A stretch of DNA of 64,000 bases from the NCBI GenBank assembly GCA_015059735.1, contig SUZX01000002.1, positions 124,001 through 188,000 on the forward strand, written 5' to 3'. The translations under genes were made by a program, and so were the position numbers. Below, piece after piece: positions 17,354 through 26,318 of this stretch. Under the pieces are notes generated by a model. It searched no databases. It worked only from the letters and a program-made list of their open reading frames with translations, and had not been told where the DNA came from. This DNA is from Rikenellaceae bacterium (GTDB lineage: Bacteria > Bacteroidota > Bacteroidia > Bacteroidales > Rikenellaceae). Each line of letters begins with the position of its first letter. Position 1 is the first letter of the stretch.

Positions 17354-18460
17354 ATGATTATCGGTATTCCGAAAGAGATCAAGAACAACGAGAATCGTGT
17401 TGCTCTGACCCCTGCTGGTGCGCAAGAGCTTATCAAGCGGGGACATGTTGTTTATGTGCAGGCTACGGCCGGTGTTAACAGTGGCTTTGCCGATGCTGCC
17501 TATGAGGCTGTCGGTGCCAAAATGTTGCCTACGATCGAAGAGGTCTATGCCATTGCAGAAATGATTATCAAAGTGAAAGAGCCTATTGAGCCCGAGTATA
17601 AACTCATTCGCAAGGGTCAATTGGTATTCACCTACTTCCACTTCGCTAGCAGCGAGCCGCTGACGAAAGCCATGATCGAGAGCGGAGCCATCTGTTGCGC
17701 TTACGAAACCGTAGAGCGTGCCGATCGTTCGTTGCCGTTGCTGATTCCGATGTCGGAGGTTGCCGGCCGTATGTCGATCCAAGAGGGTCTCTATTTCCTC
17801 GAAAAACCGCGTGGAGGTAAAGGTATCTTGGCTGGAGGTGTTCCGGGAGTTAAACCTGCTAAGGTGCTTGTCATTGGTGCCGGTGTGGTTGGTACAGCTG
17901 CTGCCCGTATCGCTGCTGGTGCAGGTGCCGACGTGACAATTTGCGATATTTCGTTGCCGCGTTTGACCTACCTGACCGACGTGATGCCCAAGAACGTCAA
18001 GACATTGATGTCGTCGGAGTACAATATCCGCGAGGAACTCAAAACTACCGACCTCGTGATCGGTTCTGTGCTGATTCCGGGTGCTAAGGCTCCGAAACTC
18101 GTTACTCGCGATATGCTGAAAGATATGCAGCCCGGTACGGTGATGGTCGATGTTGCTATCGATCAGGGTGGTTGCTTCGAGACCTCGCATCCGACAACCC
18201 ACGAGAATCCTGTTTACTATGTTGACGGTATGTTGCACTATGCAGTTGCCAATATCCCGGGTGCCGTGCCTTACACTTCGACATTGGCTCTTACCAACGC
18301 TACGTTGCCCTATGCCATTCAGTTGGCAAACAAGGGTTGGCGTCAAGCTTGCAAAGACAATGCAGAGTTGGCCAAAGGTCTTAACGTCGTAGAGGGTAAA
18401 GTGGTTTACAAATCGGTTGCCGATGCTTGGGGCTTGAAATACGAGCCGATCGAGTTGTAA
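17354..18460 (+). CDS. ald: Alanine dehydrogenase
   Basis: This NAD-dependent enzyme interconverts L-alanine and pyruvate plus ammonia in the cytoplasm. The length (368) and residue numbering match the family closely: Arg15 in NENRVAL, Lys75 in IIKVKEP and His96 in YFHFAS line the pyruvate site, and Asp270 falls in [10 protein letters not shown]. The Rossmann motif [10 protein letters not shown] starts near residue 174. The gene is monocistronic and is followed by a strong bidirectional terminator. The upstream region has TTTG and TATATTGC elements that only partly match the promoter consensus. Confidence 0.95.
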   Translation: MIIGIPKEIKNNENRVALTPAGAQELIKRGHVVYVQATAGVNSGFADAAYEAVGAKMLPTIEEVYAIAEMIIKVKEPIEPEYKLIRKGQLVFTYFHFASSEPLTKAMIESGAICCAYETVERADRSLPLLIPMSEVAGRMSIQEGLYFLEKPRGGKGILAGGVPGVKPAKVLVIGAGVVGTAAARIAAGAGADVTICDISLPRLTYLTDVMPKNVKTLMSSEYNIREELKTTDLVIGSVLIPGAKAPKLVTRDMLKDMQPGTVMVDVAIDQGGCFETSHPTTHENPVYYVDGMLHYAVANIPGAVPYTSTLALTNATLPYAIQLANKGWRQACKDNAELAKGLNVVEGKVVYKSVADAWGLKYEPIEL

Positions 18461-18482
18461 TACAACGCCTTATATTAATCTG

Positions 18483-18523
18483 AATTTGTCCCGAAACTTG
18501 AAAAAGTTTTCGGGACAAATTTT
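18483..18523 (+). terminator. Terminator of ald
   Basis: AATTTGTCCCGAAA.CTT pairs with AAG.TTTCGGGACAAATT around GAAA, ending in TTTT. The stem is nearly symmetrical and could act in both directions. Confidence 0.9.
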
Positions 18524-18650
18524 GTTTGATAATGTAATATAGTTTGCTATTGTGTGGTGAGATGTATGCTTTCAAAGATCTAAATTCTCGCGTTCAACGA
18601 CTTTTAACGAATGATATTAAATTGATTTATTGTAAAAATATAATGCTATA

Positions 18651-18683
18651 TTGAGGCGGATTAATATTTTTTGTTTATATTTG
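18651..18683 (+). promoter_or_regulatory. Promoter of structured RNA copy B
   Basis: TATATTTG at 18676-18683 matches TAnnTTTG. The nearest TTG (18651-18653) is 22 nt upstream, one more than usual. Predicted start is near 18690. Confidence 0.6.
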
Positions 18684-18689
18684 TAACAT

Positions 18690-18940
18690 CTTGCATATCA
18701 ATGCGAGATGATATATTGGAAAGTGTTTTCACGCTGTCCTTCAAAGAAAATGTGGCAATTTTCAGAAGCAAGGGACGACGAATAAACACTCTATCTTGTT
18801 TAGAGTATAGGTGTGGCATATTCTATGTCATGATACTCCATATCTCTATCCAAGGTGTGGGGTTATTGTATCGTCTGCTTTGTTTCGGGTTCGCCACAAC
18901 CTTCTTTGAATCAGATGAAATAGGCTCCACACTTTCTGTT
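18690..18940 (+). ncRNA. Structured RNA family, copy B (leader of the DUF805 gene or small RNA)
   Basis: The core is 18719-18936 (218 nt), closed by GAAAGTGT/ACACTTTC. CAAAGAA pairs with TTCTTTG, TGTGGC with GCCACA, AAGCA with TGCTT and GACGA with TCGTC. The apical hairpins are ACTCTA/TAGAGT with loop TCTTGTT, and ACTCCA/TGGGGT, which pairs fully only on this strand through a G-U wobble. The 5' hairpin is CTTGCAT/ATGCGAG. Relative to copy A, two stem positions change on both sides. The T run after the closing stem is weak here (TTTCTGTTAATT). The DUF805 gene starts 56 nt further on. Confidence 0.75.
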
Positions 18941-18992
18941 AATTAATGAACTCGACAGCGGGAGTCCTGCCGATCCAAATTCATAAAACATT

Positions 18993-19859
18993 ATGAAAAA
19001 ATCTTTCTTCTCGCTCAATTTATTTGAGCCGGTTTTTAAGCACTATGCTGATTTCAAAGGCTGTATGGGTCGTAAAAACTATTGGCTATTCGTGCTTTGT
19101 TGCTATCTTGTGCAATTCGTCACGATTTCGATCAATCTTTGGGTGTATGGTTTGGTATGCTTGGCATTGTTTATTCCATCACTCTCTGCTGTTGTACGTC
19201 GCTTGCACGATGTTGGAAAAAGTGGGAAATGGATTTTTATCTTTTTTGTTCCGGTTATTGGTTCGTTTTGGTTGCTTTTCTTGTTGTGTAAACGAGGGAA
19301 AGAGAAAGTTCAATATACATGGAGTCTTTCAGATTGGCTTATTGTAGTCGGTGTCGTAATTCTTATTGGTGCTAAACTTTTGCTTGGTGGCGGCGATAAT
19401 GAAACTACTGATGTCCTTTCTTTTGATAGCACAGAGGTTGTATCTGCCGACTATTATCCGATTAATATTCCTTGTAAAAATGCTGATGGATCTGCTATGA
19501 TTGCGTTGGCGACAGATGATCCTGAAATCTATAAAGCTGTAAAAGAAGGGTATATTCCAGAAGGTAATATTTCAATTGTAGAGGTTAAGGGTAAGAAATA
19601 TAGAAAAATTCTTTCTACTATTGATATTTGGGCTTCGAAAGAGTTTCGGCAAATCTGTGAAGAGTTGAGGGTTTCGTTCCGTGGATTCATTATTAATACC
19701 ATTTCTCCCGATAAGGATGATGCCGATCTTATTGACTTTACATTGGGGTGCAATGGGTTGGATATCGATGATATTATTGTTGGAACGGTTGATATTCGAA
19801 CCGGAGAGTTTGCTGTTTTCAAAATGCCATACAATCTGTATCAAGAAATTAAAAATTAA
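18993..19859 (+). CDS. DUF805 inner-membrane protein with a C-terminal soluble domain
   Basis: The product has 288 residues. Residues about 20-130 carry four membrane segments and the DUF805 signature: FKGCMGRKNYWLFVL near the start, then VVRRLHDVGKSGKWIFIFFVPVIGS. A soluble domain of about 150 residues follows, rich in Asp and Ile, that I do not recognise. DUF805 proteins have no established function. The gene follows structured RNA copy B by 56 nt and precedes a SHOCT-domain gene by 5 bp, so the pair is one transcript. Confidence 0.75.
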   Translation: MKKSFFSLNLFEPVFKHYADFKGCMGRKNYWLFVLCCYLVQFVTISINLWVYGLVCLALFIPSLSAVVRRLHDVGKSGKWIFIFFVPVIGSFWLLFLLCKRGKEKVQYTWSLSDWLIVVGVVILIGAKLLLGGGDNETTDVLSFDSTEVVSADYYPINIPCKNADGSAMIALATDDPEIYKAVKEGYIPEGNISIVEVKGKKYRKILSTIDIWASKEFRQICEELRVSFRGFIINTISPDKDDADLIDFTLGCNGLDIDDIIVGTVDIRTGEFAVFKMPYNLYQEIKN

Positions 19860-19864
19860 TCAAT

Positions 19865-20236
19865 ATGAAAATAGCATCTATCATCGGTATTGTTTTTTTT
19901 AGCCTAATGTTGCTTGCAGGATTAGGGATAGAAGAAGAGGTGTCTTCAGTTATTGAAGATTTAGGAACACTTGGAAAGTTAGCCTCGTTGCTTGATGCAG
20001 GAAGTGAACTCTCTGATTTTACAGAGAGTGTCGAAGGTATGTATGGGTTAGGGTTTTTGAGTAATTGTTATGGACTAATTCTCTCTATTATCGGGGTTGC
20101 TACCGCTCCTAAAAAACGTAAACCGCTTCATAATATGTCGCAACGATTGATGGAGTTGTATCAATTGAAAGAGAAAGGAATTCTTTCTTCCGAAGAATTT
20201 GAAGCCCAAAAATCGGAAATTATGGCAGATAACTGA
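19865..20236 (+). CDS. Small membrane protein with a C-terminal SHOCT domain
   Basis: The product has 123 residues. It has an N-terminal hydrophobic segment (residues 4-20), a second near residue 65-80, and a C-terminal SHOCT motif (LMELYQLKEKGILSSEEFEAQ, in two parts). SHOCT is a short helical module found at protein ends, thought to mediate oligomerisation. It is co-transcribed with the DUF805 gene, which suggests a shared membrane complex. Function unknown. Confidence 0.7.
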   Translation: MKIASIIGIVFFSLMLLAGLGIEEEVSSVIEDLGTLGKLASLLDAGSELSDFTESVEGMYGLGFLSNCYGLILSIIGVATAPKKRKPLHNMSQRLMELYQLKEKGILSSEEFEAQKSEIMADN

Positions 20237-20255
20237 TTGGATGTAATTGATGCGA

Positions 20256-20290
20256 AAAAGCCATTGGAAATAGTCCCAATGGCTTTTCTA
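20256..20290. terminator. Bidirectional terminator between the SHOCT gene and prs
   Basis: AAAAGCCATTGG pairs with CCAATGGCTTTT around a loop of 8 nt, with A and T runs on the two sides, so it can serve both convergent genes. Confidence 0.85.
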
Positions 20291-20317
20291 TTTTGTGTGA
20301 GATCAACAAGTCTTCGT

Positions 20318-21259
20318 TTATTTGAAGAAGATTGACGAAGTCTCTTTGTAGTTGTGTACACGCTCGATTACATCGGCAAAGATGTCGGCAACCGACAATA
20401 CCGTGAATTTGTGCAGATCCTTGTTGGGATTCAGCGGAATGGTATCCGTTACGATCACCTCCTCCAACGCACTTTGGTTGATGCGCTCGTAGGCCGGACC
20501 CGACAATACGGGGTGCGTGATGGCAGCACGAACGCTTTTTGCGCCGCGTCCCATCAGCATATCGGCTGCCATGCAGATTGTACCGGCGGTGTCGATCATG
20601 TCGTCAACGATCAAGATGTTACGGCCTTCTACCTCTCCGATAGCGGTCATCTTGCCTACCACGTTGGCTTTGGCTCGCTCTTTGTGTGAAATGATGATCG
20701 GCGTACCGAGGTGTTTGGCATAGGTGTTGGCGCGTTTTGCACCTCCCATGTCGGGAGCAGCGATCGAGAGATCCTCGATATTCAAACTGCGAATGTAGGG
20801 CACGAAGATTCCGCTGGCGTAGAGTGCATCTACCGGCACCTCAAAGAATCCTTGAATTTGGTCGGCGTGCAGGTCCATTGTCATGATGCGATCCACGCCG
20901 GCAGCCATCAGTAGGTTGGCAACTAACTTAGCCCCGATCGGTACACGCGGACGGTCTTTGCGATCCTGACGAGCCCAGCCGAAATAGGGCATGACTGCCA
21001 CAACCTTGTATGCTGATGCGCGACGTGCTGCATCGATCATCATCAACAACTCCATCAAGTTGTCCGAGGGTGGAAATGTCGATTGGATGATGAATACCGT
21101 GCAACCGCGAATAGACTCGGTAAAACAGGGTTGAAACTCTCCGTCGCTGAATTGCAAAACCTCGGAGTGTCCGAGAGTTGTGCCAAAACTTGCCGCGATC
21201 TTGGTTGCCAAATACTCGGAACCACGTCCGGCGAAAATTTTTATTTTATGGATGGCCAT
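20318..21259 (-). CDS. prs: Ribose-phosphate pyrophosphokinase
   Basis: Prs makes PRPP from ribose 5-phosphate and ATP for nucleotide, histidine and tryptophan synthesis. The 313-residue product has all expected motifs: FSDGEF (37-42), YFGWARQDRK (92-101), the catalytic loop entry MDLHADQIQGFF (128-139, His131), and the PRPP-binding IVDDMIDTAGT (217-227). Length is standard for class I enzymes. It is monocistronic, with a minus-strand TATATTTG box at 21286-21293, 27 nt upstream of the ATG. Confidence 0.96.
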   Translation of the reverse strand: MAIHKIKIFAGRGSEYLATKIAASFGTTLGHSEVLQFSDGEFQPCFTESIRGCTVFIIQSTFPPSDNLMELLMMIDAARRASAYKVVAVMPYFGWARQDRKDRPRVPIGAKLVANLLMAAGVDRIMTMDLHADQIQGFFEVPVDALYASGIFVPYIRSLNIEDLSIAAPDMGGAKRANTYAKHLGTPIIISHKERAKANVVGKMTAIGEVEGRNILIVDDMIDTAGTICMAADMLMGRGAKSVRAAITHPVLSGPAYERINQSALEEVIVTDTIPLNPNKDLHKFTVLSVADIFADVIERVHNYKETSSIFFK

Positions 21260-21285
21260 GTTTGATGGTTTTTATTACGATAGTG

Positions 21286-21293
21286 CAAATATA
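21286..21293 (-). promoter_or_regulatory. -7 box of the prs promoter
   Basis: TATATTTG on the minus strand fits TAnnTTTG, just upstream of prs. A TTTG-like -33 element is not obvious. Confidence 0.5.
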
Positions 21294-21400
21294 GGATAAT
21301 ACGGTGAGAAAATACACCGAAAGGCCTTTCTTTTTTCAACAATTGGTTAAAAATTGTTCATTTCGATCCCAAAAACAGGTTTGTCTCCTAAAATTTGAAA

Positions 21401-21994
21401 CTACTTTGTAAGACATCCTCCGATGAAGTCGAGAATCTCCTGTCGTCCTTCCCCCTTCTCTGAGGAGCTGACAAGCATTGGAGGCAACTCTTCCCACTGC
21501 TCGGCAAGTACCTCCGAAAAGCGTTTCATGCTTCGTTGTGCTTGTGTTTTTGAGAGTTTGTCGGCTTTGGTGAAGATAATCCCAAACGGAATTCCGTTTT
21601 CCCCCAGCATTTCGATAAAGCGCAGGTCAATCTTTTGGGGCTCCAATCGAATATCAATCAGCACGAAAAGGTAGTGCATCTTCTCGCACCGCAACACGTA
21701 GTCAGTAATGATCTTGGCAAAGTCGTTTCGCATGCTCTTCGAAGTGCGCGCATAGCCATATCCCGGGAGATCGACCAAATACCACGCGTTGTTGATGCGG
21801 AAGTGGTTGATTAGCCGTGTTTTACCCGGTGTTCCTGAAACTTTTGCCAGTCCGGATCGGCCGGTCAACATGTTGATCAACGACGACTTGCCCACATTGC
21901 TGCGTCCGATGAATGCAATGTCTTTCAGATCATCTTTCGGGATCTGAGAGATGCGCTCCGATGAACAGCGAAATTCAGCTTTGGTAATCTGCAT
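21401..21994 (-). CDS. engB: Ribosome-biogenesis GTPase EngB (YihA/YsxC)
   Basis: EngB is a small GTPase that assists maturation of the large ribosomal subunit. The 197-residue product has G1 GRSNVGKSS (30-38), G3 DLPGYG (75-80) and G4 TKAD (about 145), with the KVSGTPGKTR switch I stretch typical of the family. It starts 23 bp after speA ends on the same strand, so the two may share a transcript. Confidence 0.95.
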   Translation of the reverse strand: MQITKAEFRCSSERISQIPKDDLKDIAFIGRSNVGKSSLINMLTGRSGLAKVSGTPGKTRLINHFRINNAWYLVDLPGYGYARTSKSMRNDFAKIITDYVLRCEKMHYLFVLIDIRLEPQKIDLRFIEMLGENGIPFGIIFTKADKLSKTQAQRSMKRFSEVLAEQWEELPPMLVSSSEKGEGRQEILDFIGGCLTK

Positions 21995-22017
21995 GACGAT
22001 TGTCTATACCATATTAT

Positions 22018-23409
22018 TTAATAGCCGAGGATACGCAACATCGAACGGTACGATTGCTCTTTGGCAAATAGGCGTGTGTAATATTCGTTCTCCGAGTCGC
22101 GATCGATGATCACATGTTTCGGTGCGGGAATCAGGCAGTGTTGAATACCTCCAAAGCCACCGATCGACTCTTGGTAGGCTCCCGTGTGGAAGAATCCGAT
22201 GTATTGCGTGTTGCCCTTTTCGAGTTTCGGTAGGAAAATGGCATTGGTGTGGCACTCGGAGTTGTAGAAATCCTCGCTGTCGCAAGTCAATCCGCCGAGG
22301 AACACGCGCTGATACTCTTTGTCCCAATTGTTGATTGCCAGCATGATATAACGTTGGTTGATACCCCAAGTGTCGGGCAATGTGGTGATGAACGACGAGT
22401 CGATCATATACCAGTTCTCGCGGTCGTTCTGCTGTTTTTGATTGACGATCGAATAGAGAGCAGCTCCACTCTCGCCTACGGTAAACGATCCGAACTCGGT
22501 GAAGATATTGGGCTCTTCGATACCGTTGCGTTGGCAGATGTTTTTTATCTGAGCCACGATCTCTTCGGTGAGATATTCGTAGTCATATTCGAAATTCAGC
22601 GAGTTCTTGATCGGGAAACCGCCACCGATATTCAGACTATCCAATTCGGGACAGATTGCTTTCAATTCGCAATAAACATTCATGCACTTCGATAGCTCAT
22701 TCCAATAGTATGCGGTGTCTTTGATGCCTGTATTGATGAAGAAGTGCAGCATTTTGAGTTGGAATTTTTTGCTGTTTTTGAGTTTGGCTTTGTAGAAATC
22801 GACAATGTCATTGTAGCGGATGCCCAAACGCGAGGTGTAGAAATCGAACTTCGGTTCCTCCTCGCAAGCGATACGAATACCTACCTTGCATTTCTTCGTA
22901 AAGGCATCTTCGAAGAGGTCCAACTCCTCTTTATTGTCCAATACGGGGATGGTGTTGATGAATCCGTCGTTGACCAACTGAGCAATGTTCTCCACATACT
23001 GCGGACGTTTGAACCCGTTGCAGATGATGTAGCGATCTTTGTCTATTATTCCACTGTCGTACAGTGCATTGATGATATGGATATCATAAGCCGACGACGT
23101 TTCGAGATGAATGTCGTTTTTCATCGCTTCCTCCAACACAAACGAAAAATGGCTCGACTTGGTGCAATAACAATAGTTGTATGAACCTTTGTAATCGACC
23201 TTTGCCATGGCTACGTTGAACATGCGTTTGGCGCGATTGATCTGTTGGGAGATCTTCGGCAGATAGGTGATTTTAAGCGGAGTTCCGTATTGTTTGATCA
23301 ACTCCATAAGCGGAATGTCGTGGAAATTCAATTCATTGTCCTCGACAGAAAACTCATCCTGCGGAAAATCGAACGATTGTTCGATCAGGTCGATGTACTT
23401 GTCTTTCAT
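22018..23409 (-). CDS. speA: Arginine decarboxylase (fold III, PLP-dependent, Bacteroidetes type)
   Basis: The enzyme converts arginine to agmatine, the first step of the agmatine/N-carbamoylputrescine route to putrescine and spermidine. From ATG 23409 it has 463 residues, shorter than the E. coli-type SpeA (about 630) and lacking that protein's helical insert, as in other Bacteroidetes forms. The PLP lysine is Lys84 in CYCTKSSHFSF. The phosphate-binding IGGGFPI lies mid-protein, and GGLTCDSEDF supplies the catalytic Cys region. An upstream in-frame alternative start (23562) would overlap the divergent promoter and is rejected. Confidence is high for the family and good for arginine as substrate. 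Confidence 0.85.
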   Translation of the reverse strand: MKDKYIDLIEQSFDFPQDEFSVEDNELNFHDIPLMELIKQYGTPLKITYLPKISQQINRAKRMFNVAMAKVDYKGSYNYCYCTKSSHFSFVLEEAMKNDIHLETSSAYDIHIINALYDSGIIDKDRYIICNGFKRPQYVENIAQLVNDGFINTIPVLDNKEELDLFEDAFTKKCKVGIRIACEEEPKFDFYTSRLGIRYNDIVDFYKAKLKNSKKFQLKMLHFFINTGIKDTAYYWNELSKCMNVYCELKAICPELDSLNIGGGFPIKNSLNFEYDYEYLTEEIVAQIKNICQRNGIEEPNIFTEFGSFTVGESGAALYSIVNQKQQNDRENWYMIDSSFITTLPDTWGINQRYIMLAINNWDKEYQRVFLGGLTCDSEDFYNSECHTNAIFLPKLEKGNTQYIGFFHTGAYQESIGGFGGIQHCLIPAPKHVIIDRDSENEYYTRLFAKEQSYRSMLRILGY

Positions 23410-23569
23410 GATTCGTTCGGTTTTGTTTGTCGAATCCGAGTCGATTACATTGTTCGAAAATCGGCAAAGTAACTCGATCGGATTGTTTGCGGTTTCGGGA
23501 TGCAAATTAGGCGAATATTTTTCATATACCCAACACTTTGTACGATTATTTTGAAAAAGCATGCCATAT

Positions 23570-23601
23570 TTTGGTTTTTTCTTTGAAAAAAGGTAAATTT
23601 G
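23570..23601 (+). promoter_or_regulatory. Promoter of the HU-like / sigma-54 activator / LptE / SecG operon
   Basis: TTTG (23570-23573), exactly 20 nt, then TAAATTTG (23594-23601). The predicted start site near 23607 excludes any start codon upstream of it and leaves only TTG 23616 or GTG 23628 for the first gene. Confidence 0.75.
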
Positions 23602-23615
23602 GGCCGAAATTCAAG

Positions 23616-24500
23616 TTGAAAAACGACGTGCTGATTCGTGTCTTATCGAAATATTTGGAGTCGCACAAGCGACTCGTTGTTCCGCAACTCGGGGCTTTCT
23701 TGGTAAAAGAGCCCGAGCGCGAGTTGGTTTTCACTGAGTTGCTGCGACGCGACGATGGCATATTGCGCGGTTTGTTGCGTGATGAAGGGCTCAACGAAAT
23801 CGAAGCTGCCGGAGAGATCGACCGCTTTGTTTTCGAGGTGCGTCATGCCATAGAACATGGCGCCGAATTCCGATTGGGTGAACTAGGAACATTGAAAGCG
23901 GGAAAGAATGCGACGATTATCCTTGTGGATGGTATGCTGCCCGAACGAGTTGCCGAATCGAATGCTCCGGACGTTGCGCCAATGGTAGCAACCCCATTGA
24001 TAGAGTCGGTGAATGCTGTTTCGGAAACAACTCCGGTCGAAACATCGGATGTGGAAGAATCCGTGACGGAATCAGCGACTGAAACATTTGAAATCTTGCC
24101 CGAAGAGGCGGGTGATGTGGAAGGAGATTGTGAATCCTCTGTTCAGGAAACGCCCAAGCAAACTATTCGAGCCGAAAAAGTGACAGCGGCTGTGGAATCG
24201 GCTTTTGCAGATCCGCATATCTCCAACTCCGCGAAAAGGAATCCGGAACCTTATGTGAGAGGTCTGAAATATGGCAAATCTCAGAAAACAACCAATGCTT
24301 ATCGCTATATCGATCGTCCGATGCGACGACAGGGTGTTGATCGATTCCTATTGTTGGCTGTTGTTGCGGCTGTAATTGCTGTTGCGGCAATTGCATTTGG
24401 CCTATGGCGTGATCGGCACGATCGGGAATTTGAAGAAGAACTGCGCATGGAGACACCCGCTGCTCCGAACGTTTCCACTACAAACGATTCCGGCAAATAG
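23616..24500 (+). CDS. HU/CCDC81-like DNA-binding-fold protein with a membrane segment
   Basis: The protein has about 294 residues if it starts at TTG 23616, or 290 from GTG 23628. There is no ATG, and upstream frame lies before the transcription start. Residues 1-90 (IRVLSKYLESHKRLVVPQLG, then FRLGELGTLKAG) match the HU-like fold found at the start of many Bacteroidetes proteins (HU-CCDC81 type). A long acidic, Thr/Glu-rich linker follows, then one membrane segment (about 256-275) and a short charged tail. The role is unknown; proteins of this build are often associated with the envelope or SPOR-type domains. It is the first gene of an operon with a sigma-54 activator, LptE and SecG. Confidence 0.7.
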   Translation: MKNDVLIRVLSKYLESHKRLVVPQLGAFLVKEPERELVFTELLRRDDGILRGLLRDEGLNEIEAAGEIDRFVFEVRHAIEHGAEFRLGELGTLKAGKNATIILVDGMLPERVAESNAPDVAPMVATPLIESVNAVSETTPVETSDVEESVTESATETFEILPEEAGDVEGDCESSVQETPKQTIRAEKVTAAVESAFADPHISNSAKRNPEPYVRGLKYGKSQKTTNAYRYIDRPMRRQGVDRFLLLAVVAAVIAVAAIAFGLWRDRHDREFEEELRMETPAAPNVSTTNDSGK

Positions 24501-24521
24501 CAACCTGAATATTTTTTTACT

Positions 24522-25766
24522 ATGACCCCTATTACCACCGTAAAACAACGTTTTGGCATCATCGGCAACTCGGAACTTTTGGATCGGGCGCTCGATGTGG
24601 CATTGCGTGTGTCTCCCACCGATCTGACGGTACTCATCACGGGCGAGAGTGGCGTGGGCAAGGAGTTCTTTCCGCAGGTCATCCATGCCTATTCGGCTCG
24701 AAAGCATAACAAATATATCGCCGTGAATTGTGCGGCAATCCCCGAAGGTACTATCGACTCGGAACTTTTCGGCCATGAAAAAGGTTCGTTTACAGGAGCA
24801 TTAGAGGCTCGTAAAGGTTATTTCGAAGAGGCCGATGGAGGTACGATCTTTCTTGACGAAGTCGCCGAATTGCCGTTGCCTACCCAGGCTCGTTTGTTGC
24901 GTGTATTGCAAACCGGCGAGTTTATTCGTGTCGGCTCTTCAAAAGTGCAGAAAACCAACGTGCGAGTGGTCGCGGCGACTAATACCGATCTTCCACAAGC
25001 AATTGCCTCGGGCCGTTTTCGTGAAGATCTTTACTACCGTTTGGGAACGGTGCCCATTACTGTTCCGGCACTGCGTGAACGTCCCGAAGATATCCCGTTG
25101 TTGTTCAGGAAGTTTGCCTCTGATGTTGCGGTGCAGTATCGTATGCCGGCCGTGACACTTGATGAAAGTGCTCGCCAATTACTCAAAGATTACTATTGGC
25201 GTGGTAATATCCGTCAATTGAAAAATGTGGCCGAGCAGATCTCTGCCATTGAGCAGAGCCGTTTGGTAACAGCTGAGGTGTTGGCCAAATACCTGCCTCG
25301 GCAGCAGGGTGGGGCTCCTATGGCAACAGATACCAGTCGTATGGAGGATGGTATGTCCTCGGAACGCGAGTTGCTTTATAAAGTATTGTTCGATATGCGT
25401 TCGGATATCAACGATCTCAAACGGATGCTCGGTGAGTTGATGCAGAGTGCCGGATTGCATCGCGAGCCGATACACGATATAAAAGCGTTGTTGCCCTCTT
25501 CGACTGCGCCAACAACACCTTATGCACACGAAGTGTCGACTTATGGCGCTAGTGGCGTGGAGTATGCTGCCGATCCGGTATATGCCGAGAGCGAGGTGGT
25601 AGATGATGATCAACCGCGAGAGAAGACCAAAGCCGACATGCAGCGTGAGCAGATCGTGCGTGCGTTGCGTCGTAATAACGGCCGTCGGCGTGAAGCGGCA
25701 GCCGAGTTGTTTATGTCCGAGCGTACCTTGTATCGTAAGATCAAGGAGTTGGGAATAGAAGAATAG
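24522..25766 (+). CDS. Sigma-54-dependent transcriptional activator without a receiver domain
   Basis: The 414-residue protein begins directly with the AAA+ sigma-54 interaction domain: Walker A GESGVGKE (41-48), sigma-54 contact loop GSFTGA (88-93, the GAFTGA motif), and Walker B GTIFLDEV (107-114). A Fis-type helix-turn-helix ends the protein (about 377-412, NNGRRREAAAELFMSERTLYRK). There is no N-terminal receiver, GAF or PAS domain, so control must come from abundance, a partner protein or the 130-residue linker. Such proteins remodel RpoN holoenzyme at enhancer-bound promoters. The gene lies between an HU-like protein and lptE, an arrangement I have seen as typical of Bacteroidetes. Confidence 0.9.
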   Translation: MTPITTVKQRFGIIGNSELLDRALDVALRVSPTDLTVLITGESGVGKEFFPQVIHAYSARKHNKYIAVNCAAIPEGTIDSELFGHEKGSFTGALEARKGYFEEADGGTIFLDEVAELPLPTQARLLRVLQTGEFIRVGSSKVQKTNVRVVAATNTDLPQAIASGRFREDLYYRLGTVPITVPALRERPEDIPLLFRKFASDVAVQYRMPAVTLDESARQLLKDYYWRGNIRQLKNVAEQISAIEQSRLVTAEVLAKYLPRQQGGAPMATDTSRMEDGMSSERELLYKVLFDMRSDINDLKRMLGELMQSAGLHREPIHDIKALLPSSTAPTTPYAHEVSTYGASGVEYAADPVYAESEVVDDDQPREKTKADMQREQIVRALRRNNGRRREAAAELFMSERTLYRKIKELGIEE

Positions 25767-25788
25767 TTAAAGAATTACAGTTTGCCTT

Positions 25789-26313
25789 GTGAAAAAGTAT
25801 TTTTCCTCTTTTGCCTTTTCCCTTTTGTTGTTGGTTTCGTTGCTGGCAACGGGATGTGGTGTGGCAATCAAATATTCCTTGTCGGGAGCATCAATTCCGC
25901 CTAATGCCAAAACTTTCTCGGTAGCCTATTTCCCGAATAATGCCACAATGGTATCTCCGATCCTTAGTTCGACGCTGACCGAGGCATTGGTGGATATATT
26001 TTCGCGCCGTACCCGCCTGCAACAGGTGGACGAAGGGGGTGATTTTGCATTCGAGGGCGAGATTGTCGGCTATACATCGACCACAGCCTCGGTGTCGAGT
26101 AACGACTACGCCTTGTTGAACCGTTTGACTATCCGTATTAAGGTGCGGTTTAAGAATGCTATTGATGATAAAGCGTCTTGGAATAAAACCTTTACGGCTT
26201 ACGAGGATTATGATTCGACCAAACTTTTGACTGAGGTAGAAGGAGAGTTGATTCCTCAAATTGTAGATAAATTGGTGACCGATATTTTCCAAGCATCGGC
26301 GTCGAATTGGTAG
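25789..26313 (+). CDS. lptE: LptE-family LPS-assembly lipoprotein
   Basis: The 174-residue lipoprotein starts at GTG 25789 and has lipobox ATGC (Cys23). The mature part matches Bacteroidetes LptE ([22 protein letters not shown] followed by a beta-rich domain with [20 protein letters not shown], each read in parts). LptE plugs the LptD barrel and helps place lipopolysaccharide in the outer leaflet. LptD is not in this window. The stop codon overlaps the region before the next gene by a few bases, consistent with one operon. Confidence 0.82.
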   Translation: MKKYFSSFAFSLLLLVSLLATGCGVAIKYSLSGASIPPNAKTFSVAYFPNNATMVSPILSSTLTEALVDIFSRRTRLQQVDEGGDFAFEGEIVGYTSTTASVSSNDYALLNRLTIRIKVRFKNAIDDKASWNKTFTAYEDYDSTKLLTEVEGELIPQIVDKLVTDIFQASASNW

Positions 26314-26318
26314 AACAA

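Noticed and set aside
17261..18346. Antisense open frame of 361 codons over ald
   Set aside because: It overlaps the complete ald gene and has no start context or recognisable protein.
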